Shown: positions 32,591-42,576, counted from the stretch's first letter. The stretch is 64,000 bases of DNA from Arcobacter sp. LA11 (GCF_001895145.1 NZ_BDIR01000001.1:62001-126000), one strand, 5' to 3'. Translations and numbers: made by a program. Notes: generated by a model from the sequence alone, not told the origin.

Positions 32591-33496
32591 ATGAGCACAG
32601 AAAAGAAAGTACTTTTTTTATTTTTAACATTGATTATCTTAATTGTTACGTGCGTATATACGCATGTAGATGATTTAAAAACAGAAGAAAATACTACTGT
32701 TGATACATCAGTAGAATCTGACTCTTTTTTAATTATTGATGCAATAAAAGAAAAGGTAAAATCATTTATTTCTCCTGTAGAGGAAGAAATTACTCAAGAA
32801 AAAGTTATTCAAGAAGAAATTCCTGTTATAGAAAAAGCAGAAAAATCTGCAAATCTTGATAAAACTATAGAAACTCAAACGGTTCAAGAAGATACAACAA
32901 CTGAGAATAAAATATCTGAAGAAAATATAACAGATAGTTCAAATAAAAATGAGTCAAATACAGAAGTAGTAGATGCTCAAGAAAAAATAGAAAATACTGA
33001 ACAAGAAACTATAGAAAATGTTGTTGAAGAGGAAAAAATAGAAGAACCTGTAAAACCATTGATAACTACTGATAAAAGATATACTAGAACAGGTGATGAA
33101 AAAAATATAGAAAACTTATCTGAAGAAGCTCAACTTCTTCAAATCAAAATGAATGAATTTGTAAAAGAAAATCCTATTATTTTTAAAAGAGGAAGTAATA
33201 AGATTACAAGGTCTAGTAATAAAACGATTAAATCTGTAGTAGAGGCTTTAAAAGAGTTTCCAACTATGAAAATAGAAGTTGCAGGTCATACTGATGCAAT
33301 TGGTGCAGCAGCCTTTAATAAAACAATTTCAGAACAACGGGCAATAAGTGTTAAGAAAAGACTTGTTTACTATGGTGTAGAAGCTAATAGAATCAAAGCA
33401 AGAGGTTATGGTGAAGATATTCCATTAGTTAAAAATAGTAAAAATGGATATTCTAAGATAAATAGAAGAGTAGAATTTAACATAATTGAGGAATAA
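32591..33496 (+). CDS. OmpA-like peptidoglycan-binding protein with acidic linker
   Basis: 301 residues: one N-terminal membrane helix (LFLFLTLIILIVTCVYTHV), a long Glu/Thr-rich low-complexity linker (about 40-165), then an OmpA C-terminal domain with TMKIEVAGHTDAIGAAAFN and NRIKARGYGEDIP, the residues that bind diaminopimelate. It probably anchors the inner membrane to peptidoglycan. The following GTG-start gene lies 3 bp downstream, so they form an operon. Confidence 0.85.
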   Translation: MSTEKKVLFLFLTLIILIVTCVYTHVDDLKTEENTTVDTSVESDSFLIIDAIKEKVKSFISPVEEEITQEKVIQEEIPVIEKAEKSANLDKTIETQTVQEDTTTENKISEENITDSSNKNESNTEVVDAQEKIENTEQETIENVVEEEKIEEPVKPLITTDKRYTRTGDEKNIENLSEEAQLLQIKMNEFVKENPIIFKRGSNKITRSSNKTIKSVVEALKEFPTMKIEVAGHTDAIGAAAFNKTISEQRAISVKKRLVYYGVEANRIKARGYGEDIPLVKNSKNGYSKINRRVEFNIIEE

Positions 33497-33499
33497 AAA

Positions 33500-33901
33500 G
33501 TGGTAGAAATAGCATCTCAAATAGTAATTTGTTTAGTAATTGCAGCATTTATTGGTTTTTTAATAGGCTTTTTAATAGGTCGTGCATTTGGAGGTGATAG
33601 AACTTCTATTTTTAACAGTAATAGTACAGCTTCCTACGGAGCAGTTCAAGCAAATATCTATAATAAACCTCTTATAAGAAGTACTCCAAGACCTACTGGA
33701 AAAGATAATTTACAAGAAATAGAAGGTATTGATAAAGAATTAGAATCAAAACTAAATGAACTTGGAATTTATCATTTTGACCAAATTGCAAAATGGAACG
33801 CAAAAAATTGCCATTGGGTTGAAGAATATTTCACCTTAGAAGATAATCAAGTTAAAGAAGCAAATTGGATAGAGCAAGCTCAAGGTCTATCTAAAATTTA
33901 A
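33500..33901 (+). CDS. Membrane-anchored helix-hairpin-helix protein
   Basis: 133 residues: an N-terminal helix rich in glycine (CLVIAAFIGFLIGFLIGRAF), a Ser/Asn linker, and a C-terminal helix-hairpin-helix domain (DNLQEIEGIDKELESKLNEL, then HFDQIAKWNAKN and EANWIEQAQGLS). That domain resembles the predicted 5'-DNA nuclease/NuoE-tail type found on many membrane proteins. Start GTG with GAGGAATAAAAA. Partner of the OmpA-like protein. Confidence 0.75.
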   Translation: MVEIASQIVICLVIAAFIGFLIGFLIGRAFGGDRTSIFNSNSTASYGAVQANIYNKPLIRSTPRPTGKDNLQEIEGIDKELESKLNELGIYHFDQIAKWNAKNCHWVEEYFTLEDNQVKEANWIEQAQGLSKI

Positions 33902-33905
33902 AAAA

Positions 33906-34358
33906 TTAGTTTAAAACCTTATTTTCTATAAGGTTTTTTACGCAAGTATCAATCATTTCATAAACCTTATCAAAACCTTCAAAGCCATCAAAAAAGTATG
34001 GGTCTGGTACATCATCCCCATCACAACCAAAATCACCTAATTTTAAAGGGTTTTTACAACCTAGCTTTTTTAAATCTCTAACATTATTATCATCAAGTCC
34101 AATAACTAAATCAAAGTTTTTAAAGTCATCAACTTGTACAAGTTGTGCTCTTTGAGAGGAAATATCTACGCCATTTTGTTGACCAATTTTAATCGAATCA
34201 GGACAGGGTGCTTCCCCTATATGCCAATTCCCAGTTCCTGCACTTTCAATTTTAATATCAAGATTGTATTCTTTTGCGTATTTCTTTGCAATTCCTTCTG
34301 CTAAAGGAGATCTACAAATATTCCCTAAACATACAAATATAATTGATTTTACTTGCAT
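33906..34358 (-). CDS. Low-molecular-weight protein tyrosine phosphatase
   Basis: 150 residues. The phosphate loop is C10-LGNIC-R16-S in FVCLGNICRSPLAEG, and the general acid is in DDVPDPYFFDG. These enzymes dephosphorylate tyrosine kinases of polysaccharide export or arsenate-like substrates. Its start overlaps the end of the nitrilase gene by 10 bp, so they are co-transcribed. The end contains the terminator of the opposing gene. Confidence 0.93.
   Translation of the reverse strand: MQVKSIIFVCLGNICRSPLAEGIAKKYAKEYNLDIKIESAGTGNWHIGEAPCPDSIKIGQQNGVDISSQRAQLVQVDDFKNFDLVIGLDDNNVRDLKKLGCKNPLKLGDFGCDGDDVPDPYFFDGFEGFDKVYEMIDTCVKNLIENKVLN
33913..33939 (+). terminator. Terminator of the OmpA-like/HHH operon
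   Basis: AAAACCTTAT (33913-33922) pairs with ATAAGGTTTT (33928-33937) over a 5-nt loop and runs into a T-tract (TTTTTT, 33934-33939). It lies inside the 3' end of the opposing phosphatase gene. Confidence 0.75.
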
Positions 34359-35074
34359 TTTTTTAATCCTATATCTATGTATTTTCTAATTTTTTTAATC
34401 TCTTCCAAATTCATTTTATGTGAAATTATCTCTTTTGAATCATCTCGTATTTCTTCTCCCCATGGAGTTATAATTCCACTACTTTTTGCCATATTATCAT
34501 CGGCACTATTTGCTGCTAATACATAACATTGGTTTGCAACAGCAAGGGCTTTTGTCATAGTTTCATAATGATTTTTTCTTTTTGCTCCCCACATAGAAGG
34601 GTTTAGTATTAAATCTGCTCCTAATACTTTTAACCAATATTGAGGAAATCTAATCTCAAAACAGATTAATACAGCAACTTTTATTCCGTTGATATTTAAG
34701 ATTTTCATATTATCAAGTTTTCCACTCTCAAAATGTTCAGGTTCATTTCCAAGTGGGAAAAGTCTATGTTTTGATTGAATATGAATTATCTCTTTATTAT
34801 GAAAGATGTATAAGGTATTAAAAAAACCAAGGTCTTGTCTTTCAATAAATGTTATAGCAATAGTTTTATTTTTTGATAGTTTTTTTATCTTTTTTATTGC
34901 TTTTGATGCAAATTCCGAAGCTTCATCCATTCGTTCATAACAAAACCCAGTAAGGCAAAGTTCTGGAGCTAAGATAAAAGAGTTATCTTCACATGAAGTG
35001 ATTAATTCTTTTAAGTCTTTTAGATTTTGTTTAAAATCTTTTGTTGTTTTAGTTTGTAGTGCTATTAAGTTCAT
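34349..35074 (-). CDS. Carbon-nitrogen hydrolase (nitrilase/amidase family)
   Basis: Cytoplasmic amidase-fold protein, 241 residues. The Glu-Lys-Cys triad is visible as E in FILAPELCLTGF, K in IQSKHRLFPLGNE, and C in VLICFEIRFPQYW. The substrate class (such as omega-amidase or a damaged-metabolite amidase) is not fixed. ATG 35074 (MNLIALQTK) is used; a TTG 15 bp earlier is less likely. It overlaps the phosphomannomutase gene by 26 bp. Confidence 0.88.
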   Translation of the reverse strand: MNLIALQTKTTKDFKQNLKDLKELITSCEDNSFILAPELCLTGFCYERMDEASEFASKAIKKIKKLSKNKTIAITFIERQDLGFFNTLYIFHNKEIIHIQSKHRLFPLGNEPEHFESGKLDNMKILNINGIKVAVLICFEIRFPQYWLKVLGADLILNPSMWGAKRKNHYETMTKALAVANQCYVLAANSADDNMAKSSGIITPWGEEIRDDSKEIISHKMNLEEIKKIRKYIDIGLKKCK

Positions 35075-36455
35075 CTTGTGCCATCGCAATTAGATTATTT
35101 AATTTTTCTTCATACAGTTTTGCATTTTCTTCAATAGTTGACTCAAATCTTGTTACAAGAACTGGCGTCGTATTTGAAGCTCTTACTAATCCCCATCCTT
35201 GATTAAATATTACTCTAACTCCATCAACATCAATAATATCTATAATTGTTGGGAAATCTGCTGGTGGATCTTCTAGAAGCTTTTTTAATTTATCAATTAG
35301 TAAAAATTTTTCTTCTTCTGTCGTATGAACTTTTATCTCTTCAGTTGAAAATGTTTTAGGTAAAGCATCAATTTCTTTATCAATATCCATTTTGTTATAA
35401 ATTAATTCAAGTAATCTAAATGTTGCATAAATAGCATCATCAAAACCAAAATATCTGTCATTGAAGAATATATGTCCTGATACTTCTGCTGCAAGGTCAG
35501 CATTTACTTCTTTTAGTTTTACTTTTAGATTTGAGTGTCCTGTTTTATACATAATTGCAGTACCAGACTCATTGATTAAATCATACATAATCTGAGTACA
35601 TTTAACCTCTCCAACTATTGTTGGGTTTTCCATAGTCTTTGCAAAAAGAAGTGCCATAATATCACCTTTTACATTATGCTTTTTAGTTAAAAATGCAATT
35701 CTATCAGCATCTCCATCATAAGCAAAACCGTATTCATAGTCACTTTTAAGGGCTTCAATTACATCTTTAAGATTTTTTTCTTCACTTGGGTCTGGATGAT
35801 GGTTTGGAAAGCTTCCATCTGGTTTGCAATAAAGTCCATCATAGTTTAATTCTAATTTATCTAAAATAGTTGTAAGGACTGTATCTGCTACTCCATTTCC
35901 ACAATCTATGATGAATTTTTCTTTCATACCTTTTAAGTGTGAAAATTCATTTACTATATAATCTATGTATATAGATTTCACATCTATTTTATAGTTTTTA
36001 TCATTGTTTTCAATATCTATATTACTTGCAATAATTTCATCTCCAAGAGCATATATTTCATCACCAAAGAAAGGTTTTTTATCAAGAGTTATTTTAAAGC
36101 CATTGTATTGACTTGGATTATGACTTCCTGTAATCATAACAGAGGCATTTGCTTGGATAGTTTTTCCCTCTATTTCAAAAGTTTGGTAGTTTGCAAAATA
36201 GTTAACACCAGTTGCAACCATATCCATATTTAAAACAGTACATCCTGCTTTGTTAAAACCACTTGCTAAATAAGAGAATAGTTCAGGTGAATGAGTTCTT
36301 GCATCGTATCCAATAGCTACATATGAATCTTCTTTAAATTTTTCATAAACTTTTTGTCCTAAAAAATATCCAATAAGTTTCACTGATTCTTGATTTAATT
36401 CATCTCCTACAATACCTCTAATATCGTACTCTCTAAAGATTGATTTATTTACCAT
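35049..36455 (-). CDS. Phosphomannomutase/phosphoglucomutase (ManB/AlgC-type)
   Basis: 468-residue alpha-D-phosphohexomutase. Phosphoserine loop is MITGSHNPSQYNGFK, the metal loop AYDGDADRIAF, the sugar loop EVSGHIFF, and the phosphate site RASNTTPVLVTRFES. It supplies mannose-1-P or glucose-1-P for surface polysaccharide. The C-terminal end overlaps the nitrilase start. Confidence 0.92.
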   Translation of the reverse strand: MVNKSIFREYDIRGIVGDELNQESVKLIGYFLGQKVYEKFKEDSYVAIGYDARTHSPELFSYLASGFNKAGCTVLNMDMVATGVNYFANYQTFEIEGKTIQANASVMITGSHNPSQYNGFKITLDKKPFFGDEIYALGDEIIASNIDIENNDKNYKIDVKSIYIDYIVNEFSHLKGMKEKFIIDCGNGVADTVLTTILDKLELNYDGLYCKPDGSFPNHHPDPSEEKNLKDVIEALKSDYEYGFAYDGDADRIAFLTKKHNVKGDIMALLFAKTMENPTIVGEVKCTQIMYDLINESGTAIMYKTGHSNLKVKLKEVNADLAAEVSGHIFFNDRYFGFDDAIYATFRLLELIYNKMDIDKEIDALPKTFSTEEIKVHTTEEEKFLLIDKLKKLLEDPPADFPTIIDIIDVDGVRVIFNQGWGLVRASNTTPVLVTRFESTIEENAKLYEEKLNNLIAMAQDELNSTTN

Positions 36456-36480
36456 TTTGACCCTTGTTTAATATGCATTT

Positions 36481-37050
36481 TTAATGCTCATGACTATGAT
36501 TTTTGCGAATTATATCAGAAGAATGATTATTTTCAAGTTCAAGAAGAGCTTCTTTTTTATCTAATCCACCAGCATATCCTCCTAGTTTTCCACCGGTTTG
36601 AATTACTCTATGACATGGGATTATAATGCTTATCATATTTTTACCATTTGCACTTCCTACTGCTCTTACTGCTTTTGGATTTTTCAGTAAGGCTGCTTCT
36701 TCTTTATATGATATTGTTTCTCCATAAGGAATTGACATTAAAATTTTCCAAGCACTTTGTTGAAAAGAAGTTCCTACTAATTGTAAGGGAACAGTAAAGT
36801 CAATTCTTTTACCTTCAAAATATTCATCAAGCTCTTTTTGTAAGCAATCAAAATACTTATTATGAGCTGGAATAGCTTCTGCTTTGAAGAATTTTTGTAC
36901 TCTTTGTATTTGGTCTTCTAGATTTTTTTGTTTAAAGAAACTAAGTATACAAATACCTTTATTTGTAGCAGCACAGAACATATCACCTAAAGGTGTTTTA
37001 ATAACAGTTGTAGCAATAATATTTTTCTTTATAGGGTTATATTCTCTCAT
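36481..37050 (-). CDS. ogt: O6-methylguanine-DNA methyltransferase (Ogt/MGMT)
   Basis: Direct repair of O6-alkylguanine by suicide transfer to cysteine. The active site is IIPCHRVIQTGGKLGGYAGG, with PCHRV diagnostic, and the arginine-finger region is AVRAVGSANGKNM. 189 residues; it has no AdaA domain, so it is the constitutive type. It ends 25 bp before the phosphomannomutase start and may be co-transcribed. Confidence 0.93.
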   Translation of the reverse strand: MREYNPIKKNIIATTVIKTPLGDMFCAATNKGICILSFFKQKNLEDQIQRVQKFFKAEAIPAHNKYFDCLQKELDEYFEGKRIDFTVPLQLVGTSFQQSAWKILMSIPYGETISYKEEAALLKNPKAVRAVGSANGKNMISIIIPCHRVIQTGGKLGGYAGGLDKKEALLELENNHSSDIIRKNHSHEH

Positions 37051-37106
37051 AAAATTCCTTTAATAAGTAGAGATTTTAACATAAAGAAATTAAGATATAA
37101 TACTAT

Positions 37107-37787
37107 ATGTTAAAAGATATAAATAAAAATATAAAAATTCTATACGTAGAAGATGATGATATAACTAGAGAAAATGCAATTGAATATTTAGAAAACTATT
37201 TTGAAAAAATATATGAAGCTAATAATGCAATAACTGCTTTGAAATTATATGAAACAGTTTCCCCTGATATTATCATTACAGATATTCAAATGCCTAAATT
37301 AAATGGCTTAGAGTTTGTAAAAAGAATAAGAGAAAAAGACAAGAAAGTACAGGTTATCATAGTTACAGCTTTTTCAGATAAGGATTATTTATTTAAAGCT
37401 ATAGAATTGCAACTTGTAAAATATTTAGTAAAGCCTATAAAAGAAAAAGAGTTAGAAGAAGCCTTGTTTTCTTGTGTTAATAGTATAGAAAATGATAGTT
37501 CAAATATTATAAAGCTTGATAAAAATATGCTTTTTGATATTTATAATAAGACACTTTTAATTGATGATGAGATAATTAAGCTAAGGACTAAAGAACTTCT
37601 TTTATTAGAGTTATTACTTAAAAACAAAAATAGGTATGTAACTTACAATGAAATAGAAAATATAGTTTGGTTTGATAGTGCCATGAGTAAAGATGCTTTA
37701 AAAACTGTTATAAAAAATTTAAAATCTAAACTTTCAAAAGATTTAATATCTAATCTCTCTGGAACAGGATACAAAATTGAGTTATGA
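37107..37787 (+). CDS. OmpR-type response regulator
   Basis: 226 residues: receiver domain 1-125 with phosphoacceptor D59 in IIITDIQMPKLNG and the conserved K in YLVKPIKEKEL, then a winged helix (LRTKELLLLELLLKNKNRYV, then TVIKNLKSKLSKD and SGTGYKI). It pairs with the following histidine kinase, whose start overlaps its stop by 11 bp. Confidence 0.92.
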   Translation: MLKDINKNIKILYVEDDDITRENAIEYLENYFEKIYEANNAITALKLYETVSPDIIITDIQMPKLNGLEFVKRIREKDKKVQVIIVTAFSDKDYLFKAIELQLVKYLVKPIKEKELEEALFSCVNSIENDSSNIIKLDKNMLFDIYNKTLLIDDEIIKLRTKELLLLELLLKNKNRYVTYNEIENIVWFDSAMSKDALKTVIKNLKSKLSKDLISNLSGTGYKIEL

Positions 37788-39096
37788 TTTAATTATGATT
37801 CTTTTATATGGAATAACTTTTGGAATAGTTTTGATGACTATTGTATATACTTTTATAAGATATATTTACTCTAAAGAGATTCTTTATATAAGTTATGGGT
37901 TTATGCAAATATTCTCTTTAGTATATATATTCTCTTATAGTAAGTTATATCCTGTCTCAAATGTTTTACAAGAATTATCTTTAGTTTTTGCTACTTTATG
38001 TGCAGTTGTTTTTGCTATTGGTTTTTATGAAGGAAAGTTTTTACCTAAGATGGTAAATATAAAAGAGTTGCTTTTTAATACTTTTCTTTTAAATGTAGTA
38101 ATCTTAACAGCTTTTTATCATTATATGCTTTTTGAATATTTACCATATACAATAATTTATGCAATTTTATTTGTTTCTGTGGTATTTAATTTTAAACAAG
38201 GTTTTAAGCCAACAATTATTTATGTAGTGGGTTGGTCTATTTTTTGTTTTCTACTCTTTGTGTTCGATTTTAAAGACTATTATGCGCAAAAAGGATATAT
38301 GGATATAGTTTTAGTTGCTTTTGCAATTGAAGCAATGCTTTTTACTCTATCTGTAGCATATAAATATAGTACAATCCAAGTACAATCTAAAAGTTATGAA
38401 AATATGCTTCTTCATCAATCAAGACTAGCTAAAAGTGGTGAAATGATAGCTAATATTACTCATCAATTTAGACAACCACTAAATAATATCTCATATATTT
38501 TAATAAATATGAGAAAGAAATTTCATAATAAAAAACTTGATGAGGTATATTTTGAAAAAAAAGTAAATCAGGCAAATGAACAGTTAGATTTCTTATCTAA
38601 AACAATTGAAGATTTCAAAGAATTTTATGCACCTACAAAAGAGAAAGAAGATTTTGAGATAAAAGAAGCAATTGAAAATTCGATTACTATATTAAGTGCA
38701 GATTTAAAAAAAAGAAATATAGATATAGAACTTACTTTTCATATAAATGAAAATGTCAAAATTTTTGGAATAAAGAATGAACTTTCACAAGTTATTCTTG
38801 CCATTCTTTCTAATGCAAATGATGCTTTAAAGAATATAGAAGAACCGTATATTAAAATTGATGTTAATTCAAATAATGCAGAGGTAATTATTTCTATAAG
38901 GGATAATGCTGGTGGAATAAAAAAGAAAAATTTACAAAAAATATTCGAACCATATTTTTCTACAAAAGAGGAAGGTACAGGTATAGGTTTATATTTAGTT
39001 AAATTAATTGTAGAAGAGAGTTTTGAAGGTAAAATAGCAGTTGAAAATCAAAAACAGGGAGCAGTTTTTACTCTCTGTTTTGAAAAATCTATTTGA
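37777..39096 (+). CDS. Sensor histidine kinase with 7-helix (7TMR-DISM-like) sensor
   Basis: 439 residues: seven N-terminal helices (1-200) resembling a 7TMR-DISM module without the periplasmic domain, then a phosphoacceptor region with H229 in ANITHQFRQPLNNIS, and an ATPase domain (NDALKNIEEP, RDNAGGIKKKN, TGIGLYLVKL). Start TTG 37777 is supported by AGGA 7 bp upstream. Partner of the preceding regulator; the signal is unknown. Confidence 0.9.
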   Translation: MSYDLIMILLYGITFGIVLMTIVYTFIRYIYSKEILYISYGFMQIFSLVYIFSYSKLYPVSNVLQELSLVFATLCAVVFAIGFYEGKFLPKMVNIKELLFNTFLLNVVILTAFYHYMLFEYLPYTIIYAILFVSVVFNFKQGFKPTIIYVVGWSIFCFLLFVFDFKDYYAQKGYMDIVLVAFAIEAMLFTLSVAYKYSTIQVQSKSYENMLLHQSRLAKSGEMIANITHQFRQPLNNISYILINMRKKFHNKKLDEVYFEKKVNQANEQLDFLSKTIEDFKEFYAPTKEKEDFEIKEAIENSITILSADLKKRNIDIELTFHINENVKIFGIKNELSQVILAILSNANDALKNIEEPYIKIDVNSNNAEVIISIRDNAGGIKKKNLQKIFEPYFSTKEEGTGIGLYLVKLIVEESFEGKIAVENQKQGAVFTLCFEKSI

Positions 39097-40432
39097 TTAA
39101 ATCATTTCTTGGATAGATAAATGATATTTCTCTTGAGAGTTTTACATCATTATCTTCTTTTGCATAAGCAATAATCTTTAGTTTTAAAGCGCTATCTTTT
39201 GTATCAGATAAAAATAGTTTCTTTTTAGTTTCTATAAGTAATACTGTTTTTATTCTTTTTGAGGCTTCTATTTTCTTTTCATTAAATCTTTTTATTCTAA
39301 AGTTTTCATTATCTTCTAACTTGATATTAAAAGTATATGTTTTTTTACTTGTATTGTGAATAGTTAGAATATAGTTGTTTCTTACTTGACCATCTTCTTG
39401 AATTCTATATAAATTTGTTGTTTTATTAACATTTAGTAAAAAGTGTTCTTTTTTAGAACCAAAAAATCCTGCAAGGGCTATACATAAAACTAAAGAAGCC
39501 ATATATACAATATTTCTTGTAGAAAAGATAGATTTTGTATCTTTTTTTATAACTGAATTTGTACTTCCCCATGAAATAAGTGATGGTTTCCCAAGTTTTC
39601 CCATAACAGTATCACAAGCATCAGAACACTCTAAACAGTTTATACATTCAACCTGTAAACCTTTTCTAATATCAATATGAGTAGGACATACTCTTACACA
39701 AGCTTCACAAGTTGTACACTCTTGATTTCCTGCCCATTGTTTTACATCAAAAATAGATTTTGCACCATTTTCGTAAATAGTACCTCCACGGTTTGTATCA
39801 TAAACGATTTGTTTTGTATCATCATCATATAAAACTGACTGGATTCTTGAATATGGACATACGTAAGTACAAAAATTTTCTTTCATAAAAACAATATCGT
39901 AAAATAAAAAAACAGCAATAGAGATAATAAACATGTATAAAAAGAAGTGTTCTTGTGGATTTTGAATATAGACTATAAAATCTTCATATGCAACAAAATA
40001 TAACATGAAATTAATTGAAATAATTACACAAAGAATAGCCCAAAGAATTAAAGATATATATTTTCTAATTTGATTTGATGTTTTATTATAGTCTATATCT
40101 TTTTGTTTGTTTTTTATTCTTCTTAAATCTAGAATAGTAGTTTCTATTAAATCTCTATAGATTACTCTAAAGATAGTTTGAGGACAGGCCCATCCACACC
40201 AAACTCTTCCAAGTATTGCAGTCATAGCAAAGATACCAATAAATAAAAACATAAGTAAAAATGGCATTACGTACAATTCATTCATATTAAAAACAATACC
40301 TAATAGATGAAATTCAAGTTTATCAAATGATAATAAAAGAATATGATTGCCATTAATTTTGATAAATGGAATACCTATTGTAAATATAGTTATTAAAATA
40401 TATGTGATATATCTTTTTTTTGTATAGTTCAT
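39089..40432 (-). CDS. ccoG: Cytochrome cbb3 oxidase accessory protein CcoG (RdxA/FixG)
   Basis: 447 residues with five or six helices and two 4Fe-4S motifs: C-x2-C-x2-C-x3-C in ECTTCEACVRVCP and the second in CINCLECSDACD. Further cysteines sit in RVWCGWACPQTIF and NFCTYVCPYSR. The C-terminal periplasmic Ig-like domain is present. CcoG helps mature the copper centre of cbb3 oxidase by reducing copper. No ccoNOQP is in view. It converges with the kinase gene with an 8-bp overlap. Confidence 0.93.
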   Translation of the reverse strand: MNYTKKRYITYILITIFTIGIPFIKINGNHILLLSFDKLEFHLLGIVFNMNELYVMPFLLMFLFIGIFAMTAILGRVWCGWACPQTIFRVIYRDLIETTILDLRRIKNKQKDIDYNKTSNQIRKYISLILWAILCVIISINFMLYFVAYEDFIVYIQNPQEHFFLYMFIISIAVFLFYDIVFMKENFCTYVCPYSRIQSVLYDDDTKQIVYDTNRGGTIYENGAKSIFDVKQWAGNQECTTCEACVRVCPTHIDIRKGLQVECINCLECSDACDTVMGKLGKPSLISWGSTNSVIKKDTKSIFSTRNIVYMASLVLCIALAGFFGSKKEHFLLNVNKTTNLYRIQEDGQVRNNYILTIHNTSKKTYTFNIKLEDNENFRIKRFNEKKIEASKRIKTVLLIETKKKLFLSDTKDSALKLKIIAYAKEDNDVKLSREISFIYPRNDLIK

Positions 40433-40558
40433 AATTTTTCCTTTTGAATAATTTTTATCTTCTATTTTTGTAGTTTATATTTTATAAGTGTTCATTTGGT
40501 GGTATGGAAAACTTTTTTCTAATTTGGTTATAATACTTCTTTTTATAAAGGATATTAG

Positions 40559-41188
40559 ATGATTGAATTATCAAGTTTATATATGTTTATTGCGGCTTCT
40601 TTTTTATTATGCCTTGCTCCTGGTCCTGATAATATTTATGTTTTAACACAAGGCATGACAAAAAGTAAAAAAGCAGCGATTATTACAACTTTGGGATTAA
40701 CAACTGGATTGATAATTCATACAAGTGCAGCAGCTTTTGGTATATCTGTTATTTTTCAAACTTCAGAAGTTGCATTTAATATTGTAAAATATGTAGGAGC
40801 TGGGTATTTATTATATATTGCATATCAAGCTTTTAAGTATAGAAATGAACCTCTTGATTTATCTGTTCAAAATTCAAGTAGTGAACTAAAAAAACTTTAT
40901 ATAAAAGGATTTATTATGAATATTTTAAATCCAAAAGTTTCAATATTTTTCTTAGCATTTTTACCTCAATTTGTAACTCCAGCTAATGGTAATATACCTT
41001 TACAAATGATTACTTTAGGTTTTGTATTTATGCTTATGACGATTGTTGTTTTTTCTTCTATAGGAGTAGCAGGAAATATGTTAAGTTCAAAACTTTTAGA
41101 AAAACCAAGTATTGTAAAATATATGAATATTTTAACTTCTTTTGTTTTAGTTAGTTTAGGATTAAAACTAGCTCTTTCTTCAAGGTAG
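40559..41188 (+). CDS. LysE-family amino-acid exporter
   Basis: 209 residues, six helices. The signature APGPDNIYVLTQGMTKSKKAA in the first loop and FIMNILNPKVSIFFLAFLPQF mid-protein are canonical for LysE/RhtB. The substrate is unknown. Its ATG has AAAGGATATTAG upstream. Single gene, convergent with proA through a shared terminator. Confidence 0.9.
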   Translation: MIELSSLYMFIAASFLLCLAPGPDNIYVLTQGMTKSKKAAIITTLGLTTGLIIHTSAAAFGISVIFQTSEVAFNIVKYVGAGYLLYIAYQAFKYRNEPLDLSVQNSSSELKKLYIKGFIMNILNPKVSIFFLAFLPQFVTPANGNIPLQMITLGFVFMLMTIVVFSSIGVAGNMLSSKLLEKPSIVKYMNILTSFVLVSLGLKLALSSR

Positions 41189-41207
41189 TAAAATTTTAAA
41201 TATTTAG

Positions 41208-41239
41208 AAATAAGATAGAGAGAAATCCCTATCTTATTT
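41208..41239. terminator. Bidirectional terminator between lysE-type gene and proA
   Basis: AAATAAGATAG (41208-41218) and CTATCTTATTT (41229-41239) are perfectly inverted around a 10-nt loop. The proA stop codon is part of the stem. Confidence 0.65.
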
Positions 41240-42461
41240 GACCATTTCCAAATACTTTGTATTTAAATGTAGTAAGGTCGTTAATTCCCATTGGTCCTCT
41301 TGAGTGAAGTTTATTTGTAGAAATACCCACTTCAGCTCCAAGTCCAAATGCTCCACCATCAGTAAATCTTGTACTTGCATTTGCATATACACAAGCAGCA
41401 TCTACTTCATCTAAAAACTTATTTACAATAGAGTAGTTTTCACTTATAATTGCTTCTGAGTGTCCTGAACCATATTTACCAATATGATAAATCGCATCAT
41501 CAACACTATCTACTACTTTAACATTTAAAATATTTGCTAAATATTCAGTATCATAATCTTCTTGCGTCGCACATTGAATATCAATATACTTTCTAGTCTC
41601 ATCACAACCTTTTACTTCTGTGCCATATCTTTCATATGCTTCATGTAAAGGTGGTAAAATATATGCTGCAACATCTTTATGTATTAATAGTGTTTCCATT
41701 GCATTACAAACACCTGGTCTAGATACTTTTGCATTTATTGCAATTTGTATTGCTTTTTCATGATTTGCATCTTTATCAATAAACACGTGACAAAGTCCTT
41801 TATCATGTTTAACAACTGGAACAGTTGCATTTTTACTTACGTATTGAATTAAAGCTTCTCCTCCTCTTGGAACGATTAGGTCAACATATTTATCTTGTTT
41901 AATTAAATTTGCAACACCTTCTCTTGTTGAATCAGGTAATAAGGAGATAGCTTGTTCTGGTAATTTATTTTTAGCTAGTACACTTCTTAAAACATTTGCA
42001 ATTGCAATATTTGAGTGCTCTGCTTCTTTTCCACCTTTTAATACACATACATTTCCACTTTTAAAACAAAGTGCTGCAGTATCAGAGGTAACATTTGGTC
42101 TACTCTCATAAATTATACCAATTACTCCAATTGGTATAGATACTTTTTGAATCTTTAATCCATTTTCAGTAACCCAACCATCAAGAGTTCGTCCTACAGG
42201 TTCTTTAAGTGTTGCAATTTCTCTTATTGCATCAGCCATACCTTGAACTCTGTCACCTGTAAGTAATAGTCTATCAAGAAGTGCTTCATCTAGATTTCCT
42301 AGTCTTCCTGCACTCATATCTTTTTCATTGTTTCCTACAATAAAATCACAATGCTCCATTAGTGCATCTGCCATTTCATTTAGTACTTTGTTTTTTACTT
42401 CACCACTTAGTGTGGCAATTTCTCTACTAATTTTCTTTGATTCTTCTAAAAATTGTTTCAT
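41229..42461 (-). CDS. proA: Gamma-glutamyl phosphate reductase ProA
   Basis: 410-residue NADPH-dependent reductase giving glutamate-5-semialdehyde for proline. The catalytic cysteine lies in SRPGVCNAMETLL, the NADPH region is GVIGIIYESRPNVTSD, and LHSRGPMGINDLT closes the active site, all canonical. Start ATG 42461, with AGGAAATTGC upstream. Its partner proB is not adjacent. Confidence 0.95.
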   Translation of the reverse strand: MKQFLEESKKISREIATLSGEVKNKVLNEMADALMEHCDFIVGNNEKDMSAGRLGNLDEALLDRLLLTGDRVQGMADAIREIATLKEPVGRTLDGWVTENGLKIQKVSIPIGVIGIIYESRPNVTSDTAALCFKSGNVCVLKGGKEAEHSNIAIANVLRSVLAKNKLPEQAISLLPDSTREGVANLIKQDKYVDLIVPRGGEALIQYVSKNATVPVVKHDKGLCHVFIDKDANHEKAIQIAINAKVSRPGVCNAMETLLIHKDVAAYILPPLHEAYERYGTEVKGCDETRKYIDIQCATQEDYDTEYLANILNVKVVDSVDDAIYHIGKYGSGHSEAIISENYSIVNKFLDEVDAACVYANASTRFTDGGAFGLGAEVGISTNKLHSRGPMGINDLTTFKYKVFGNGQIR

Positions 42462-42554
42462 GCAATTTCCTAATATGTATTTACATTTTGGGTAATTTTA
42501 TCTAAAAAATTCTTTTTTTAACTAGAAAGGTTTGTTTGGAGGGGTAGTTGATTA

Positions 42555-42576
42555 GGTAGTAGAAGTTTCTACTACC
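42555..42576. terminator. 10-bp hairpin after trxA
   Basis: GGTAGTAGAA (42555-42564) and TTCTACTACC (42567-42576) are perfectly inverted with a tight 2-nt centre. The T-rich tract (TTTTATTTG) lies on the trxA side, so for the leftward trxA transcript the terminator would be imperfect; it may instead stabilise the 3' end. Confidence 0.45.
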